From NCBI RefSeq assembly GCF_000699445.3, contig NC_067197.1, forward strand, positions 24,969,809 to 25,033,808: a stretch of DNA of 64,000 nucleotides, read 5' to 3'. Under the pieces are notes generated by a model. That model did no database searches and had not been told where the DNA came from. It saw nothing but the letters and a program-made list of their open reading frames with translations. The position numbers were made by a program, and so were the translations under genes. This DNA is from Schistosoma haematobium. Its lineage: Eukaryota > Platyhelminthes > Trematoda > Strigeidida > Schistosomatidae. Positions 1 through 11,540 of the stretch are shown here, in pieces (within the stretch, counting starts at the first letter, position 1; every line of letters starts with the position of its first letter).

Positions 1-564
1 AAAGTCTTTTGCCATCATATATTCAAAATGTTAATGGTGAAAAATCTTTTATAATTAGGTTTTGTCTATCATTTACGTTACAGTTCACATTGTTTAAAGT
101 AAAGTCAAAGAAATTTCGTTAATGGTTCATTGAACAACATATATGTGTTGATTAAGCAGGAATGTTAAAACATGACAATTTCTACATAAGACATTATAAT
201 GTCATTTTGACGACTATAATAGTTTTCTTATAGTTTTATCTCTGTAACTGCTTAACAGTCTTATTATTAAATGGTTTGTTAGCGATGACGAATTTCCTAT
301 AAAAGTATTTATAGCTATGAGATGGATTCACAGAAATTGACCGTTTGTCTTGAATAAATTACACTTTTATTAATCTGGTTATATGAAAATACTTCTACAA
401 AGTGAGTATCAAGGGAGTTATAATGAGCCTTAATAAACTAATTAAATTCCTAGTAATACCATATCTTAACGGGTTTCATTACTTTTGTTGCGAAATCCTT
501 AATTGATACAAACTATCTGCTCAATAAATGTACATGGCATTGCTTGCATGAATATTCCGATTTA
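1..564. other. No feature seen
   Basis: AT-rich; no open frame, repeat or splice-flanked segment that I can support. Confidence 0.5.
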
Positions 565-820
565 TGTTTAAGACTGCAATTGACCAGTCACTTATTGACA
601 TAAGTGCATACTGTGTATATTGCCTTAATTCACAAGCATTCTAGGCAAAGATGGATAGTGGCTAGCAGTGGAATGCAGGACATACATTTCGTCATATTTG
701 GGACTCATCAGAGGGATTTACCTGCATCTGTGTTGATGTTTACTCTGAGACTCGAACCCAGTATCATTGGCTTCAAACGCCATCGCGTTATCCACTTAGC
801 TACTGAGTCCTGATATCCAT
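565..820 (-). mobile_element. SMalpha-type tRNA-derived hammerhead SINE, minus copy
   Basis: Read on the minus strand it has a tRNA-like head (A-box-like TAGCTAAGTGGATAACG, B box GGGTTCGAGTC) followed about 60 nt later by a hammerhead. It meets a plus-strand copy of the same family at about 820, forming a head-to-head pair. Several point changes show it is old. Confidence 0.75.
670..721 (-). ncRNA. Hammerhead ribozyme, SMalpha type, weakened
   Basis: Core CTGATGA, stem II GTCC/TGAC with loop CAAATA, GAAA, very short stem III, cleavage triplet GTC. Stem I is damaged (CCCT against CTGC), and the outer pair of stem II is changed. Confidence 0.6.
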
Positions 821-1115
821 CATTGCTTATAATGCTTGTGACTTAAGACAATATCGAGGTAATACGCATGGCATGCCCATATGCCGATAAGAGACTGACC
901 AATTACAGTCTTAAACATCATAGGGAAGATTCAAGTAAACAATACCAAGTGAATTTAAAACTTCATCCCATTGGAAAAGCAAATGGCTATCAGGATGACG
1001 CGATGACATTTGAAGCTAATGGTACTGGGTTCGAGTCCCAGAGTGAACATTAAATCTGAGATTCAGGTACATCCAGCTGATGAGTCCTGGATTTCATTCC
1101 TAGCCACTATAATAT
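821..1115 (+). mobile_element. SMalpha-type SINE, plus copy with deleted ribozyme
   Basis: Contains GGGTTCGAGTCC (B box) and the stretch leading to the ribozyme. CTGATGAGTCC then runs straight into TGGATT, so stem II loop, GAAA and stem III are deleted. Forms the right arm of the inverted pair with the copy to its left. Confidence 0.75.
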
Positions 1116-1429
1116 CTGCCCAATAGTTCAAAATTTTCTTTAAAATTATATAATCATCTTTTAAGTTGCCTATACTCATTCTTATACAAGTGACCTTGAC
1201 TAATCAAGAGTATTCCGTATACATTTTTATTCGATTGACAATTCCAGTCAAAATTTATTACTTAAAATATCGGTTTCTATTTTTTTATGCATAAATAATT
1301 ATCGTTTATAAATGATTGAATTTAAAATAAAATCTCTACTATTGATTTTGTTTTAAAGAAGAAAAAAAGATGAAATCTTGTAATTATTATCCCATTTTAA
1401 GGGAAACAAACAGCTTCAATTGACTCATG

Positions 1430-1850
1430 ATCTGAACCATTGAAATTACTACAATATCCACAAAACCTCCTCTGATATGAATCAACATATGCTCACTAGT
1501 GACTGGCTTCAAGAGGTATATCCTGGAGTTCCAGTGAGAAGCAGTGACCAGTGGAGTTCAACCAGGTCTGTTGTGAGGTAGTAACTCCCTGATGACAATG
1601 GTGGATGTGTCACTCAATTTCATGGATTGATTGAAGTTAGACATTAACACCGTTGGATGCCGGACGGCTCATTGGTCTAATGGTTAAGCGCTCGCGCACG
1701 AGACTCATAGGTTCTGTGTTCGAATCTCGCGAGGCGGGATCGTGGATGCTCACGCCACGATAGGACGAAACTGTCATCCAATGCTTCCAGGTTTTCCATG
1801 GTGGTCTAGCTTCAACTGACTCATGATCTCAACTGTTGAAATATAGATTG
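1430..1850 (+). mobile_element. Second-family hammerhead SINE (family B), full length, ribozyme broken
   Basis: Order: body with ATCTCCACAAAACC start, tRNA-like head (GGTCTAATGGTTAAGCG A box, GTTCGAATC B box), ribozyme region, tail TGGTCTAGCTTCAACTGACT. The CTGAGGA half of the ribozyme is lost while TAGGACGAAAC remains. About 420 nt, a useful reference for family B layout. Confidence 0.75.
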
Positions 1851-2279
1851 TTTAAATGAGAAATTCAATTGGCATTTTATTATGTAAATATTTTGAGTCG
1901 AAAATGTTTTTTTCTTTTTTACAAAAACTTTAAAATAAACACAGAATTAATGAAGAGATGTTCATCACATTCAAAATAACAAAACAAACATTATATGTTT
2001 AATAAAGAAGATTAAAGCTTTATTTAACAGTGATTTTTATTACATAATAGTGTCATTATACTCATTAAATATTGGTTACATTTTACTAAAAGATTACTAA
2101 CTAATGAACAAAAATAATTAAATCACTTCACTTGACAACTAGATAATCTTTATTCATTTTTTTTCATGTTCATATTGTATTGAGTAAATAAAAACATATT
2201 TCACAAAAAATTTGGAATCTAAAAATATGGCCTATTTAATTAAATATGTAAACTTTATGATTTATCGTTAAGCTTCTAT

Positions 2280-2425
2280 AAAGTGGTGGAGAAGATTTGT
2301 AGCTCAGGTGGATAATTTTGATGGAGTTTTGTTCTCTGAGTTGGATGGTTTGGTCGTGGAGCATTCATTGTACTTTTGAGCGACATCATCAGCACAAACT
2401 TCAGATAGAAGACTTCTATCTCAAA
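2280..2425 (-). repeat. PLE terminal-repeat fragment (family D) with hammerhead-like motif
   Basis: Matches the arms at 6355-6450 and 6660-6790 and the hairpin at 51452-51545. On the minus strand it holds TTTGTGCTGATGATG followed by GAATGCTCCACGACC, the family D ribozyme-like motif, with one mutation in GAAA. Assigned to a PLE terminal repeat by comparison with the 6.4-6.8 kb copy. Confidence 0.5.
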
Positions 2426-3404
2426 ATCATATGAGCATAATACGCTTCACGTTGTTCAAAAATGGGAGAATTTCTCCGAAAGGTAGACTTCCACTCGAGA
2501 ACAACTGTATTTTCTTCACGAGTGTCTTCGCCAGATTGTTCTACCAACAAGTGTAAGATAAAGACCTCCAATCAACTGCGAATTGGGATAGACGATAGCT
2601 GAGCAAAGTGAAAGAAAAATGGTACACCTAATGATAATGGATGCACTTACAGGATCCGCAAATATCACTGGTTGATAATGAGTATGTAATGATTCTGATC
2701 ATTTTTTTTATTGATTGGATCTAATATTTTCAGACAATATTCATTAAAGCAGAGAATACGTTCTTGAATAACTTTACAAGTAAAAAAACCCAGCACGTAT
2801 TATATTTACCACCTAGGTGTTTAAGGCGCCAAAGATGTTTAACGTAAATCATTTTTGATTATTAGAACATGTATAGATTCAAAATTTTAGATATAAATAT
2901 ATATACCGACAATTATAACATATTCTTTCTCTATACGATACTTTAATAATATGACGCTTTCATGATGGATTATATACTTCAGAAAAAGTCTTTCTTTACA
3001 GTTGGACAATATTACATTTAACATGATTACTATGTGTGTGTGTAAGTCATTCAAAATTTTAGTCAATACACTACTGTCACACAGTGTTATTTGAATATCT
3101 CGTCTGAACAAGTAATTTCTTAAGTAAACAAATGGATATTGAAAAAAATATTGTTTTAAATCAGTTTTTATGTTTACTTAAATATTCTGTTAGTTCTTAG
3201 CTTATTGAGTATATATTATTAGCTATTTATTAAGAAAATAAAACTTTCCCTAAAAATATCTAGCAGAAATTGTCTTTAAGCAAACAGAAGAATTCAAGAG
3301 AACACAATGAGAAAACCATTAAATAAAAGAAAGGTCAATTCTTTGAATATCCTAAAAGTTTCTCATATATATTATTTAATTGAATAGTTCAGATCACAGA
3401 TTGA

Positions 3405-3490
3405 ACGTGGTTAAACAATGGTAGTACACCAGAAAGCACTGGATAGCTTTTTCGTCCTAGTATGGAACTCTTCAGAAGTGTTCATAATCT
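3405..3490 (-). mobile_element. Family B SINE remnant
   Basis: Only the ribozyme end survives. On the minus strand CTGAAGA, GTTC...GGAC and GAAA are intact, with an ATC cleavage triplet and poor stem III. A further plus-strand tail scrap (CCGTGCTTCCTAG) lies at 3629-3680. Confidence 0.55.
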
Positions 3491-4639
3491 TCAGGTTAAA
3501 CGGTTAACACTAACATTTAAATTACAAAATTGACATTCCAGGGTTTACACGTTTAAATATAAATGATTCTCAGTAATGTGTAACTATCCCACTGTTATAC
3601 GATCCTATACTAGAATATAACAGCTGTTCCGTGCTTCCTAGTTTTTAATGGTTATCTAGCTAAGATTATTTCGTGATATAATCTGTAATACATTTAGCGT
3701 GTTTCCTGTCACATGAAACCAAGTCGTACAATAATGAGAAATAGATGAGCATTCATGATGAGAGGATTTTGACAGTGGTCATAGAGACAATTTAGTTCGA
3801 TATCAAATACAAATTTTTTCTCTCATATATAAAATTTTCAAAACATTTCTATATAAATAATTAAAGCATAACTATCTTGTTTATTTTCGATTTACTAACT
3901 TAATATCTTTTGTTTAAAATAAGATTACACTTCTAATTTTAAAGCGATATTCTAGTGACCAAGTTTAGAAATCTTCAAATCCTGGACAATTTTTATACAG
4001 TTAATAAATAATTAAAGATTAAATTCCTAAAATTATAGAAACCAATGTATTGTAAAAGTGATGGTGAACTTTGAAGTAGCTTTGTTTAGTTACTTAATCA
4101 TCTCGATAACCGTTGTAATATAAATCTAAACGGTATTTGAAATAAGATGGCAAAGAGAAGCGGCAACTACATTTTATTAGCTGATAGCGCAGAACACAAA
4201 GCTGTAAGCACATCGAGCGTATTTGAAGAAGAGAGGCAAATAAGTATATACAAGCAATCACATAGACAAATTTATAGTCAAATTGCATAAGGGCGCAGCA
4301 AGGCAAAGCAAAGTCTAGTAATAGGATTTGAGTACATACATCTATGGGAAGGAGGATGAATCATCAAGTGATATTTAGGCAATCAACATTTTATCTAGAG
4401 TCTGTCATGTACTCTAGTGATCATAACGGTACAAATAAATATGCAAATTATTACTGTTCTAATAACATTGTCTATTAATTAAGTTAATAAACAGGCTTAA
4501 CCAAACTTAATCACAATCGAAATTGGTTGTAGGATAGTTGTTATAACTTTTTATAAACATCATAAATCATAGGTTAAAAGACTGAAAAAAATGTAATAGT
4601 TCATAAATTGTACTTGGAATATACATTAAATTGTTTAGT

Positions 4640-4960
4640 TAGTGTCAACTAAGAAATAAGATCTCCTCTTTCTTTTCGAAACTGTTGAGTATTTTTTTCT
4701 CAGCACATAGTATTTCAGCGAGTTCCCGTTTCTTATGCCTTGATCGGTACTGACGATAAATATTGAGTGATTGCCAGTTAGATATTAACATTTTAAAAGT
4801 TGACATCTGAATAATATTCATTCTTTTCAATGTATATTGCCAGCTATCACGATGTCTCCGATTGTATATTTTTGTACCTTGTACAGTGAATGATCGTAAA
4901 CTTTTCACAAACGCACGTGAATAGTTTTTTTTCAAAAAAAGAAACACTTGCATATTCCAT
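4640..4960. repeat. Dispersed repeat R1, copy 1
   Basis: About 220 nt of this stretch is repeated at 15105-15330 in the same orientation (shared CAGCGAGTT, TGACGATAAATAT, GTACAGTGAA, CGTAAACTTTTCA). The minus strand is open for 102 codons in this copy; the other copy is interrupted. The origin is not recognised; an old protein-coding part of a retroelement is possible. Confidence 0.5.
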
Positions 4961-5189
4961 TTCAGAGGATTTACATTAAATTGATTTGTTCAGTGTTTCA
5001 TATTCACACAAAAATAATCACAAGTTCAATATAGGATTGTTTTATTTTTTAGAAAAAATGTCATTTTTAATTAAATGATTATTTTCATTTATTTCAGTTA
5101 GTAGAAAGAAGATGAAGCTAAAAATCTTTACATTGTTCTAGAAAAAAAGTAGATATGATTAATAATTTTAAAATATTGAAATTACTTCG

Positions 5190-5665
5190 GTACGATCGAG
5201 GGTGGGGATTGTCAGCTCTCCCTCTTGAAATTCTTTCACATGGTCACGCGTATACACCCACTGCCAGGAAATTCCTACTCACTGCCTTCGCGTGGTGGGG
5301 GTGTTGTCTATGAAATTGAGAAGAGGAGAAGCGAATGTTGGGCGCTTTAACTGGGTTGGTGGATACGGAGGATCCATCTAGGGAGTTGGAAAACCCTAAT
5401 TCCAGACCAATTCTGAACATGGGCTTCAGGATCCTGAAGGAACAAATGGCGTATGAACCAATTATTAGTCATCGGCTACCATGAGACTGCATCTCCTTAC
5501 GTTACTCCACTGTCTTGTGGATAAAAGCATTAGATCGAAGGCTCCGGATGTGGCCCCTCAAGAATACCACCTGCTTCGGTTTGGGTACCGTGCAGTATCA
5601 CGGCCCACACACAAATCAAGTGACTCGTATAGCACATATGTATTCAGTGTGTGTTCAAATAGATA
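5190..5665 (+). repeat. Dispersed repeat R2, long copy
   Basis: A GC-richer block (GTCACGCGTATACACCC, GGAGTTGGAAAACCCTAATT) matched in inverse orientation at 20755-21150. This copy has roughly 120 nt more in the middle. No convincing open frame. It could be the non-coding part of a larger retroelement, but I do not recognise it. Confidence 0.55.
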
Positions 5666-5963
5666 AACAAGTAAATAATCAATAATAATTTCAGCGTATC
5701 GTCCCTACAAACACACTAGTTATAACTTAAATAATTCTGTTTTAATGATACCTTTTAGCTCAAATTCAATGAAATTAGTAGTTTAATAGTTGTTCTTGTT
5801 ATTTCGAGTCTAAGTTAAACATAGAACCAATGAAATATCATCAAAATGTTGATGGATCGTCAATAGTATTCATAGAGTAGTTCACTAATTGGATTAAAGT
5901 GAGGTTGACTACTGATAACCTAAAATAAATGGTTTGTTTTTTATTTCGTAGTGTTTATGATGC

Positions 5964-5971
<8 letters not shown>

Positions 5972-6019
<48 letters not shown>
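5972..6019. repeat. (AT)n microsatellite
   Basis: About 24 uninterrupted AT dinucleotides. Confidence 0.95.
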
Positions 6020-6020
<1 letters not shown>

Positions 6021-6354
6021 ATAAGTAGACTTTCATAAATATATATATTGAATATGAAACTGACGTTGTTAATAAATGAAGGTTTCAAAGGTTTAGTTCT
6101 TGAAGTAGATAGTTTTGTTGAAATCACTTAATTAACAAATAAATGAATGAGATCATGAATATCTTTAAAATGATGATTATCTTTACACACAAAAATCTTA
6201 AGGGAATAACGAGGTACATCTTATAAAAATGAGAAATAATCACTGAAAACTGGTGAAGATAAATTCGAAAACAGTATGATATCAGTGACCATATTTGTGA
6301 TTGCATTTAATTCTAAATCGTCACGATTGGCAAAAAAGAGATTTCATGAACTTT

Positions 6355-6790
6355 AATGTAGTAGTTTTGTTGGCGTTTCGTTCTCTGAGCTGAATGGTTT
6401 AGTCACGAAGCCTTCATTGTTCTTCTGGACAACATCATCAACACAATCAGCAATCAACAAACACATCGAAATCGATCCAGTCTACCAACCAATCAGAAAA
6501 ATCATGGACAAACGTAGGATCAAGAATCGGATCAAAAGGAGATATAATTAAAACAAAGTGATAGATAATGACAGGTTAAAGGTCAATTAAGATCGCGGTC
6601 GACAGGACAAGTTGAAAGTCATATGAGGCGAAAACCGAACACTTTACTTCTACCTGAAGTTTGTGCTGATGATATTGTTCAAAAAAACAATAAAAGCTCC
6701 ACGACAGAACTATCCAGCTCAGTGAATGAAACCACACTAAAATCATCCATCTGATCTACCAATATTCACTATCTCAAAATAGTTAGTAAT
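6355..6790 (+). mobile_element. Penelope-like element remnant (family D) with inverted terminal repeats
   Basis: The left arm (6355-6450, reversed) and right arm (6645-6790) are inverted copies of the repeat at 2280. Between them is a short basic stretch ending in a stop (KIMDKRRIKNRIKRRYN), possibly the end of a PLE ORF. The arrangement equals that of the better-preserved PLEs here: inverted copy, C-terminal coding scrap, sense copy. Confidence 0.45.
6661..6705 (+). ncRNA. Hammerhead-like motif in PLE terminal repeat (family D)
   Basis: Stem I TTGTG/CACGA, core CTGATGA, AT-rich stem II (ATTGTT/AACAAT), AAAA in place of GAAA, minimal stem III AG/CT, cleavage triplet CTC. The three visible copies each keep a different part of the motif. 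In this copy G12 is mutated, so cleavage is unlikely. Confidence 0.4.
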
Positions 6791-6888
6791 CTTCTGAATG
6801 CATAGTGGTAATGACGTTTTAAGTTCTAATCCAATCTTTCTTAAATATGACATAATTAAGTATAAAGAATTTCTGTTTTAGTTATTTT

Positions 6889-7168
6889 GATGAGAGTATA
6901 ATTTATGGACGATCTTTGAGAGACGCTTGAATGACCTTGAGAGTGTTCACCTAATAACTAGGACCAAATAAGGGTTATAGATCAGTGTGAGGAATTAGAA
7001 TTATGACTAACAGCTGATGGTTATGATTAGAAATTAGATTAAAGGTTTTCATTACGAACTGATATCAGTTTTAATACCAAAACTCCATTTAGCCAAATGA
7101 ATGAATGAATTTCGCGCCAAAATCCAAGACCTGTTATCCTAAATTTGATTGGTTCGTCCATTATTTTT
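6889..7168. mobile_element. MITE copy, degenerate
   Basis: Matches the intact MITE at 57738-58025 throughout (TATAATTTATGGACGA, TTCGCGCC, GATTGGTTCGTCCAT). The right terminal repeat is eroded, and no target-site duplication can be seen. Confidence 0.6.
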
Positions 7169-9084
7169 CTTAAATGCTTATTAAAATGTAAAATAGAACC
7201 CTTATTAATATAGAATAACAATTGCTGTCATTTGTATAGGTTTATTCAATTTACCAACATAAATATTTAACCGAAGTCTATGGATTACTATTAGTGAGTT
7301 GTTTTAAAATCAACTAGTAATTCAATTTCGTTTCTTTTTAAATACACATTAGAGAGGTTAATATAAACAATGAATATAATAATGGAGTCATATATTGTTT
7401 TTTTCTTTTTAAAAACAAGTAAATATGTACATTAGAAGATTCAATCTTATGTTTCATTTGTTTTAATGTATCGACGATTTTTGTTTAACTAAAGGATCAT
7501 TTTAAAAAAAAAAAGAAAGAAATCGTTTGTTTCCTTTTTTGTTTTCCATAAATTCTGCAATTCATAAATGTGTTTATGTTAACTTATAACAAAAAAATAA
7601 GAAAAAAAAGAGAAAAAAAGAACATTAACTTACTATGGTTACTATACGTTACTAGATTTGAATGAATATTTAATGAAGACAAAACATTGTAGTAAATTAA
7701 TCTTTTGAGAAAAATGTTCAAACTTTACATACATCATTACATGTAGTTTTATGTTTAACTTTATTACACTTGTATGATCTCAATGAGTAGAAAAAAAGTT
7801 CGGTATTTTCAAGAAATTCCATTTTTCTGAGAACAGATGATGTTTTACCAATGAACAGATATCTAAACGGTAAAATTATTTTTAAAAAAACTGAATCAAA
7901 TGGTTATTTGTACAAATAAGTTTATGAATGTTACTGACATGTTTATCGAAGGAGACCAGATACAATGTGGAGGCCCGTTATTTAACCGTCATTTAGATCG
8001 GACGATTTTGTCGAAAGGGCTCTCCACTTGAGTGGCCCGAAATCTGACTCCAAGGTGATCGTAATGATGATTGTTGTTGAAATATATATGTCGCCTATCC
8101 TCGTATATAATCATCAACTTTAATCGAGTTAGTCAATAACGGAATTAAATAAGTCAAATAACGAGAATGGTTTTTTGAATACATATATTTTGTATATGCA
8201 GCGAATGGAATAGAACAAAGCAAAACGACGCGCAGTGGAGATAGCGGATAAGCCAACTCCCCTCTGGTCAAGCGTTAATCAATATTTATAGTCACACAAA
8301 AATAAGTTACAGATATGTGATGAATAATGGGATAAGAAATGTATACTCACCTACACGCTCATATAAAAACACTCAAGAAAGATAAGCGAATAAATGACAA
8401 GGTCAGAATGTGACTCTCAAGTAGAATGAATAGAATGGGCTGTCCGAAAGCTAGAATAAGGTATACGGGCTTAACATAATAACCGACACTACAAGTTATC
8501 TTTATAGTTTATGAGTGTATTGTTGATTAATGTCAGTGGTTGTCAAAGTCAAACCGCAACTAATTTATTCAGTTGATAGGTTTATAATTCAATTAGTCAC
8601 CAGCTTAATTTTCAGATGTATGATTTGATTTGGTTAGATACTAAAATCTCTTTTCTTGTATACTGTAAAATTCAAAGCATTATAGACGAACTCAGCTGTC
8701 TAACAGTGTTTACAGTTAACAGCTTAAGACTGAATAAAAACACAAAGGCTACCACTGAAAACTAGAAACCATTTAGTATAGGGTTCACTGCTCACTATAT
8801 CAACTATCTTGCGCAAGAAACTTATGTTTTATGATGCACTTAAGCATACCTACTGACTTTTGTTCATGATGCATACCATCTTCATACTATTTAGTGTCTT
8901 TCTTGCTTCGATTGTTTCAAGCTATGAAATCCTTAAAGTTATAGTACATTTTACATAAATCTAATTTCGCATTCATTTACACTCTCCTTGTAAAAATATA
9001 TGTACGATTGTAAAGTTAAATTATTTATTTACCATTGTGATTTGTATTAATATCTTAATTCGTTTTGTGTTGCTTGTTTGAATC
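7169..9084. other. Intergenic around LTR fragment
   Basis: Nothing supported outside 7960-8493. A-rich and T-rich runs at 7380-7620. Confidence 0.5.
7960..8493 (-). mobile_element. Probable LTR (about 420 nt) with adjacent leader of an LTR retrotransposon
   Basis: On the minus strand the block begins TGTAGTGTCGG at 8493, contains TTTTTATATGAGCG (TATA-like), and ends ...TTTCAACA near 8072. A leader with TTGGAGTCAGATTTCGG follows, which could be a primer-binding area. It is GC-richer than its surroundings. No coding region follows and no target-site duplication is visible, so the call rests on layout alone. Confidence 0.35.
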
Positions 9085-9450
9085 TTTCCATTGATGGTTA
9101 GGACTGCAATTTATCAGACTCTTATTAGTACATGTGCATCCTGTGTGAATTACCTTGATATTGCCTTAAGTCATAAGCATTATAAACAAAGATCAATTGC
9201 AGTCTTAAATATCAACGGGACGATACAAACAAATAATACAAAATGAATTTACACTTCACCCTATTGCACAAGCTAATGGTTATTAGAACTCAGTAGTTAA
9301 GTGGATAACACGATAGCGTTTCGAAATTAACGGTACTGCGTCCAAGTCTCAGAGTGAACAACAATTCTGGAATTCAGGTGCATCCAGCCAAAGAGTCCCA
9401 AATAGGACGAAACGCACGTTCTAGATTCCACTGGTTAGCCACTATCCATC
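9085..9450 (+). mobile_element. SMalpha-type SINE with dead ribozyme
   Basis: Contains GTAGTTAAGTGGATAACACG (A box area), the B-box-like GCGTCCAAGTC and a ribozyme at 9378-9430. Stem II GTCC/GGAC, GAAA and stem III remain, but the core CTGATGA is CCAAAGA. It starts with a flank shared, inverted, with the copies at 565 and 52560. Confidence 0.75.
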
Positions 9451-9689
9451 TTTGCATATAAATATCGTAATTCTTGTTTTTATTCATCGATGTCAAGATT
9501 AACGAAAAAAAATAAATGAGCCCAGTTTTATTTGTCGGATTATTTTTTTTCTAAACAATATCTATGTTTATTCTATTTTGTATGAAGTGACATATTATGA
9601 CAGTCAGTTTACGATGATTTATTTGTTCTGTAAACAAATGTTTTCATGCACCATTATTGATGTTTAAATGAAACGTTTCTGTTTGTCCA

Positions 9690-9709
9690 TATATATATAT
9701 ATATATATT
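9690..9709. repeat. (AT)n microsatellite
   Basis: Ten AT dinucleotides. Confidence 0.9.
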
Positions 9710-10070
9710 GATGTATAAAACATAATCTACTAACATCAACACATAAAAGATCTAGATAAGTCATATATATTTTCTGTCAAAAATTTCAACTAGACTATCG
9801 ATTGAATCAGACACATTCGTCTATAGCAACAGTCATTACAAGTAATTTCTTTCTTTTTACCATTTCAATCTTCATTTCTTTAGGTTTGTTGTTTATTTAT
9901 TTTGGAAAATGTTTATTTAGCATCCAAAAAAATTATGAAATTTGAGAAAGTGATCATTTAAAAACATCAATTAAAGCATGAAATACTAAGTTGAAATTAA
10001 AACAAGTTCGTCATAAGACATTTTCATTTTAAGCACACAACTTATTCATATTGTTGACATGTTTTCATAA

Positions 10071-10341
10071 TGTGGTGCGTGCTACTTATATTGATATAAG
10101 TAGTATATGATGTGAGTCAGGAATGTAATGTTAGGCAGCAGAAGATGGGGAAGATCAAGAAAGGAAGAGCAGGAATAGAAAGCAATTAGTATGGAAATGC
10201 AAGAACAACGAAATTCGAGACAATTATTGAACATTTTGTAGATTAATTATTATAGTATGGTTTTTCTATTTTACCGAGTAACTCTGTAATTTTGTTCTAA
10301 ATATAATTCGGTTGTCCTCACCTGTCCCCTCCTTCACTACA
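10071..10341 (+). mobile_element. Solo LTR (family L1), 271 nt
   Basis: TG...CA ends (TGTGGTGCGTGCT to CTTCACTACA) flanked by the 4-nt duplication ATAA at 10067-10070 and 10342-10345. Near the start is a perfect inverted repeat CTACTTATAT/ATATAAGTAG that includes TATA-like sequence. Copies are at 12887-15043 (split), 21284-21531, 31255-31525 and 56193-56471. A 4-bp duplication suits Ty3/gypsy-type integration; no internal region is present. Confidence 0.7.
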
Positions 10342-10884
10342 ATAATGCTGTTCCTTACACTTTTGAATACAGGGATGATAGATGTACAGTTGATATATTA
10401 TTGATTTAATTTCTAGTATTGTAGTGAATGAGAACTTAAATGGGAAAAATCAGTGTATTGTCTAATTCAAAATTACAGAGTGCCTTCGTAAAATGTGATA
10501 ACTATACATTCAATAAATACATTATTTGCATATCTTCATTCACTTATCCTTTACATGTTTAATGATCCTTTCCATTTTGTAGTTATTACAATTGCTTTCT
10601 GCTTCTCTTTTTTGATCTCCCGTTGAAATACAAAATATCATAATAGATTGATAATGAGAACAAGATATTTTATGAAATTCACAATCTACTATGTTGATTT
10701 ATGTTATATCAATAGAACATTTCAGAGTGTGATTTTTCAGTCATTACTTTTTTATATTTTAATAACGAATGTACATGGATGTAGCTCTTACAAACACGTT
10801 ATGGTTTGAAAACACTTATCATTTATTCTGAGGATTAGTTCAAAATGAAGTATAGGGTCCTAAACATAAGAATTTAGTAACTTG

Positions 10885-11540
10885 CTAACGGCTGTTATCT
10901 ATCGTAGAGCATTGGGCACTGACAAGGACTCCTCAAACAACCCTGTCCCATACAATCGTTTCTAGTTGATTTTAAGTGATATTCATTCTTTTTATGTATA
11001 CTTCCAATTCCCAACTCATTGTGTTCTTTGGTCTACTTCTTTTCCTTTTGCTTCAGGATCAAAAGTCAGGGCTTACCTCATGATACAGTTTAATGAATTT
11101 TGCAGCGTATGTCCTACCCAACTCAGGTGTCTTCTCATAATTTCCCCTTCACTTAGAAGCTGGATTTTTTTCTGTCATAGTAGGTTGGTGCTGATAGTAT
11201 CCCGCCAATGGACAATGAATATTTTGCGTAGATAAATTTTTATTAATACCTGTAGTTTTCTGTGTTTCCGCTCTGTGTACTAAAAATGTATTGATGTATA
11301 TATTCAAAATCTTGACTTCAATGTTGGCTGACGGTTGTAGGAATTGTGGAAATGCTGCCCTTGATTCTTTTATCTGTCCCTCTATGCTTGCATCAGATCT
11401 TTTTTGTATATCGATGATTCTGTCTTGGTGCGTAAAACATTTCACCTCTTCCAGGGATTTTCCAATAAATTTTATTTGACTAGCACTTGTTGCATTTCAC
11501 TTGAGGATCTTAATTTTTTTCTTATGGATTTCGAGGCCTA
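10885..11540 (-). pseudogene. Decayed RTE/SR2-like reverse transcriptase 3' fragment
   Basis: On the minus strand the nucleotide sequence follows the copies at 18848-19831 and 46711-48090 (for example CCACTGG...GATACTATCAGC and the ACACAATGAG region) with many substitutions and indels. No frame stays open over the length. The oldest of the RTE copies here. Confidence 0.65.

Larger units (their letters stand above)
1851..4639. other. Intergenic, only remnants
   Basis: Apart from the PLE and SINE scraps at 2280 and 3405 it is AT-rich sequence with no supported gene. The minus-strand open frames near 2900 and 4100 have no recognisable domain. Confidence 0.5.

Noticed and set aside
604..813. Plus-strand 69-codon frame
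   Set aside because: Lies wholly inside a minus-oriented SMalpha-type SINE; non-coding.
1669..1760. Genuine tRNA gene (A and B boxes present)
   Set aside because: The sequence is the head of a SINE repeated many times, with no acceptor stem closing a cloverleaf.
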